Notes under the pieces: model-generated | What the model was told of the DNA's origin: nothing | Seen by the model: only the letters and a program-made list of their open reading frames with translations | Databases searched by the model: none | Assembly: GCA_028286345.1 (NCBI GenBank) | Contig: JAQBRT010000001.1 | Coordinates: 692,567-756,566 of the forward strand | Source: Candidatus Saccharimonadota bacterium | Lineage (GTDB): Bacteria > Patescibacteriota > Saccharimonadia > Saccharimonadales > UBA4665 | Length of the DNA: 64,000 nt | Direction of reading: 5' to 3' | Shown here: positions 62,478 to 64,000 of the stretch, piece by piece | How the letters are laid out: each line of letters begins with the position of its first letter | Numbering within the stretch: the first letter of the stretch is position 1 | Position numbers and translations under genes: made by a program

Positions 62478-62933
62478 ATGAAACTCAAAAAACTTAATGC
62501 CCTAGGTATTGCCCACACTCTTCTTGCCGCAATTATCGTGCTTGGCGTTGGCGTCGGTGGCGCTGCATACATTGTCATGAGCCATGCTCAAGTTCCCCCA
62601 GAAGCAGCCGGCAAATGTAGCATAGTCGCTAAGCGCGTCAATTCGTACACGGTAGACTACTATGTTACCGTTACAAATGTTGGCAATACCGGCTTTAAGC
62701 CTTCTCTGTATTACAAGAGTACTTACTATCACGCAGGGGCTACGCAAACAGGATCAAGTGGTTACCGAAACGAGAACCAATACTGGCGCACGCTGAGCCC
62801 AAATCAATCACAGCAACTTGATTTCATTTCCCAAAACGTGAACTTCTTGTCTACTGGTGACTACGTCAATATGACTGTTTACCAAAATGCTCCCACCTAT
62901 TCTTGCTCTGTACGCGCAACTATCCAGCGGTAA
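62478..62933 (+). CDS. Secreted or membrane-anchored hypothetical protein (151 aa)
   Basis: Not recognised. An N-terminal hydrophobic helix with short basic start (LKKLNALGIAHTLLAAIIVL, about 3-22, then GVGVGGAAYIVMS) is a signal anchor or a type II-like signal. The external part is beta-rich with CSIVAKRVNSYTVDYYVTV and a later SCSVRATIQR. Two Cys (about 47 and 145) could form a disulfide. An AGAAGGA SD lies 11 nt before the ATG. Confidence 0.65.
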   Translation: MKLKKLNALGIAHTLLAAIIVLGVGVGGAAYIVMSHAQVPPEAAGKCSIVAKRVNSYTVDYYVTVTNVGNTGFKPSLYYKSTYYHAGATQTGSSGYRNENQYWRTLSPNQSQQLDFISQNVNFLSTGDYVNMTVYQNAPTYSCSVRATIQR

Positions 62934-62944
62934 GTCCAATAATT

Positions 62945-62977
62945 AAAAAACTGAGCCCATATTGGACTCAGTTTTTT
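62945..62977 (+). terminator. Rho-independent terminator
   Basis: AAAAAACTGAG (62945-62955) pairs with CTCAGTTTTTT (62967-62977); inner loop CCCATATTGGA. Confidence 0.93.
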
Positions 62978-62989
62978 ATTGCATAAGCG

Positions 62990-63267
62990 CGACATGGAAG
63001 AGTATAGTTAGTTCTAGCCACGAGAGGACTTTGCGCTAGCAATTTACTTCCCGGACTTTACAACCAGGTAAGCACACTCCGGTCACTGCAAGCCTTCATA
63101 CATTCAAAGCATCGCTGCTTAAACGTTTCTCACTGAACGGTGTCCAGAAACTTTGCAGGGAAGCTCCAACTCCAAAATCCGTTCGCTGACAGATATAAAC
63201 TGATCAGTCTCTTTACTTATTAACCTTTTACTCCCAGGCTCTCCCTGGGGGAATGGAGCTTTGAACT
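62990..63267 (+). promoter_or_regulatory. Gene-free leader/regulatory stretch before the umuD operon
   Basis: No coding ORF of note. A TATAGT hexamer occurs near 63001-63020. Weak complementary pairs (ACTTCC/GGAAG and CTGCAA/TTGCAG) suggest RNA structure. TATAAA at 63194-63199 is followed by a perfect 10-bp palindrome ACTGATCAGT (63199-63208). CCCAGG (63233-63238) and CCTGGG (63244-63249) form a hairpin just before the GGAG SD of the next gene. Palindrome on top of a -10 suggests an operator for an SOS-like repressor (inference). Confidence 0.5.
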
Positions 63268-63540
63268 ATGACAATCCGCTACTTTGATACCCCTGAAGTT
63301 GAAATTACCTCACTCTACTTCCGCAGCACTAAGGGCAAACAACGCCTAGAAAGCTTCCCAAAAAAAATGGTCTACGGCGGCCGCGAATACACCTTTATCG
63401 AGCAGGGCATGCGCTACCTCGTCGAGAAAGGCCAGGAGCTGGTCAAACTTTTTGACGTCTCTGACGGCCACAACCAGTTCCGTCTGCGCCTAGACAATGC
63501 TAACCACTGGACACTTGTCGATATGAAGGAACTGGCGTGA
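63268..63540 (+). CDS. Hypothetical protein upstream of umuD (90 aa)
   Basis: Not recognised. Small, beta-rich and basic (EITSLYFRSTKGKQRLESFP, KKMVYGGREYTFIEQGMRYL). GGAG lies 9 nt before the ATG. It ends 31 bp before umuD, so it is likely co-transcribed with the translesion genes and may regulate or assist them. Confidence 0.7.
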   Translation: MTIRYFDTPEVEITSLYFRSTKGKQRLESFPKKMVYGGREYTFIEQGMRYLVEKGQELVKLFDVSDGHNQFRLRLDNANHWTLVDMKELA

Positions 63541-63571
63541 AATCAAAACAAGAAAAGGAATGGAGCAAATT

Positions 63572-63946
63572 ATGGAAGCAAATCTTGAGGCTATGGCCGG
63601 AAGCAACCCAGTACCAGATGATGGAGTATCAGTACACGCCGGTTTCCCAAACCCGGCCGCAGACCGACGAAAATGGGGCGTAAAGCTTAGCTTGGACTTT
63701 AACCAGCTGCTAGTGAAACGCCCCTCAAGCACCTTTGTGTTCCGGATCGTTGGCCACCGCTATGCCGATCACGGGATTTTTGACGGCGACATTGCCGTTG
63801 TTGACCGGGCGCTGCCACCGCGGGACAGCGACGTAGTCATCCGTTGGCTAGAGCAAGGCTTTGAGCTCAAGCGCTTCCGCCAACTCGAAAATCCCAATGA
63901 GGCCTGGGGCGTCGTAACGGCCGTGGTACACCAGTATGAGCGTTAG
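63572..63946 (+). CDS. umuD: UmuD/LexA-fold protein lacking the catalytic serine
   Basis: A 124-aa S24-peptidase-fold protein. HAGFPNPAADR keeps the Ala-Gly cleavage-site region of UmuD. LDFNQLLVKRPSSTF and GIFDGDIAVVDRALPP are family landmarks, and FELKRF holds the expected catalytic Lys. At the nucleophile site, where UmuD has SM five residues before GIFDGD, this protein has RY, so self-cleavage looks lost. GGAG is 6 nt before the ATG. The 3' end overlaps umuC by 11 nt, so they are coupled. Confidence 0.85.
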   Translation: MEANLEAMAGSNPVPDDGVSVHAGFPNPAADRRKWGVKLSLDFNQLLVKRPSSTFVFRIVGHRYADHGIFDGDIAVVDRALPPRDSDVVIRWLEQGFELKRFRQLENPNEAWGVVTAVVHQYER

Positions 63947-64000
63947 CCCTATCTTTGCCCTCGTTGACTGTAATAACTTCTTTGTGTCGTGCGAACGCGT
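63936..64000 (+). CDS. umuC: UmuC/DinB Y-family DNA polymerase, N-terminal start
   Basis: Only the first 21 codons are in the window: MSVSPIFALVDCNNFFVSCE and one more Arg, then the window end. FALVDCNNFFVSCER is the Y-family polymerase opening with the metal Asp. It overlaps umuD by 11 nt (ATG at 63936), giving an error-prone lesion bypass operon. Confidence 0.88.
   Translation, partial: MSVSPIFALVDCNNFFVSCER

Overview
The window looks like chromosomal DNA of a Candidate Phyla Radiation bacterium, most likely Candidatus Saccharibacteria (TM7). This is inferred from gene content and style, not from a marker-gene tree. Genes are small and tightly packed on both strands, with many overlapping starts and stops. 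The surface genes suggest a Gram-positive-like envelope (sortase, PEGA protein, DUF3048 protein, CvpA-trypsin protease). Biosynthetic genes are few. TGA is used as an ordinary stop (pgl, the HD hydrolase, the small gene at 63268), so the code is standard and not the UGA-recoded code of Gracilibacteria or SR1.

Left part (1-21.9 kb): a truncated FAD oxidase, a type II NADH dehydrogenase, a fused UvrD-type helicase/nuclease, an aquaporin-like channel with a basic tail, a cadmium-carbonic-anhydrase-like protein, a Kef/CPA antiporter and a zinc-ribbon MscL. Then comes a complete F1Fo ATP synthase operon on the minus strand, with one extra unknown gene between gamma and beta. It is followed by glutaredoxin, a CobO-type protein, a P-loop kinase, a nuclease, a glycosyltransferase, a glycoside-hydrolase-like protein and SmpB.

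Middle (22.0-29.8 kb): the most unusual region. It starts at a tRNA-Asn gene and holds about 15 small, mostly unrelated genes, all on the plus strand. Most are separated by a degenerate repeat of about 60-70 bp. The repeat resembles the 3' end of the tRNA plus its terminator hairpin (AAAAGACTTC, loop TTCG, GAAGTCTTTT). Cargo includes a deaminase-like protein, a histidine phosphatase, a RibD/DHFR-like reductase, a VOC protein, an adenylate-kinase-like NTPase, a DUF1905/YdeI protein, two NUDIX hydrolases, two paralogous mini membrane proteins and several orphans. It reads as a gene-cassette array built by repeated insertion at a tRNA 3' end. The repeats do not look like integron attC sites, and no recombinase lies in the window.

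Right part (30-64 kb): ABC-F ATPase, MFS transporter, PIG-L deacetylase, an RRM RNA-binding protein with a hairpin covering its ribosome binding site, DJ-1/DUF6496, the oxidative pentose phosphate operon gnd-pgl-zwf, PAP2, a MarP-like protease and an NRAMP transporter. Next come a MacB-type ABC exporter with a possible clan-CD peptidase, tRNA-Ser, a GH-like surface protein, CMP kinase, ExoIII, HD hydrolase, prolyl iminopeptidase and HAD phosphatase. The segment ends with tRNA-Leu, a sortase/PEGA/DUF3048 envelope block around gltX, a histidine kinase/response regulator pair, and a umuD-umuC operon cut by the window end. The UmuD homologue lacks its catalytic serine.

A window-wide theme is that more than twenty genes have a -10 hexamer (TATACT, TATAAT, TACAAT and similar) ending only 6-8 nt before the start codon, with no Shine-Dalgarno. 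This implies leaderless mRNAs. A second set of genes has normal AGGAGG-like sites. I used this spacing to correct several start codons.
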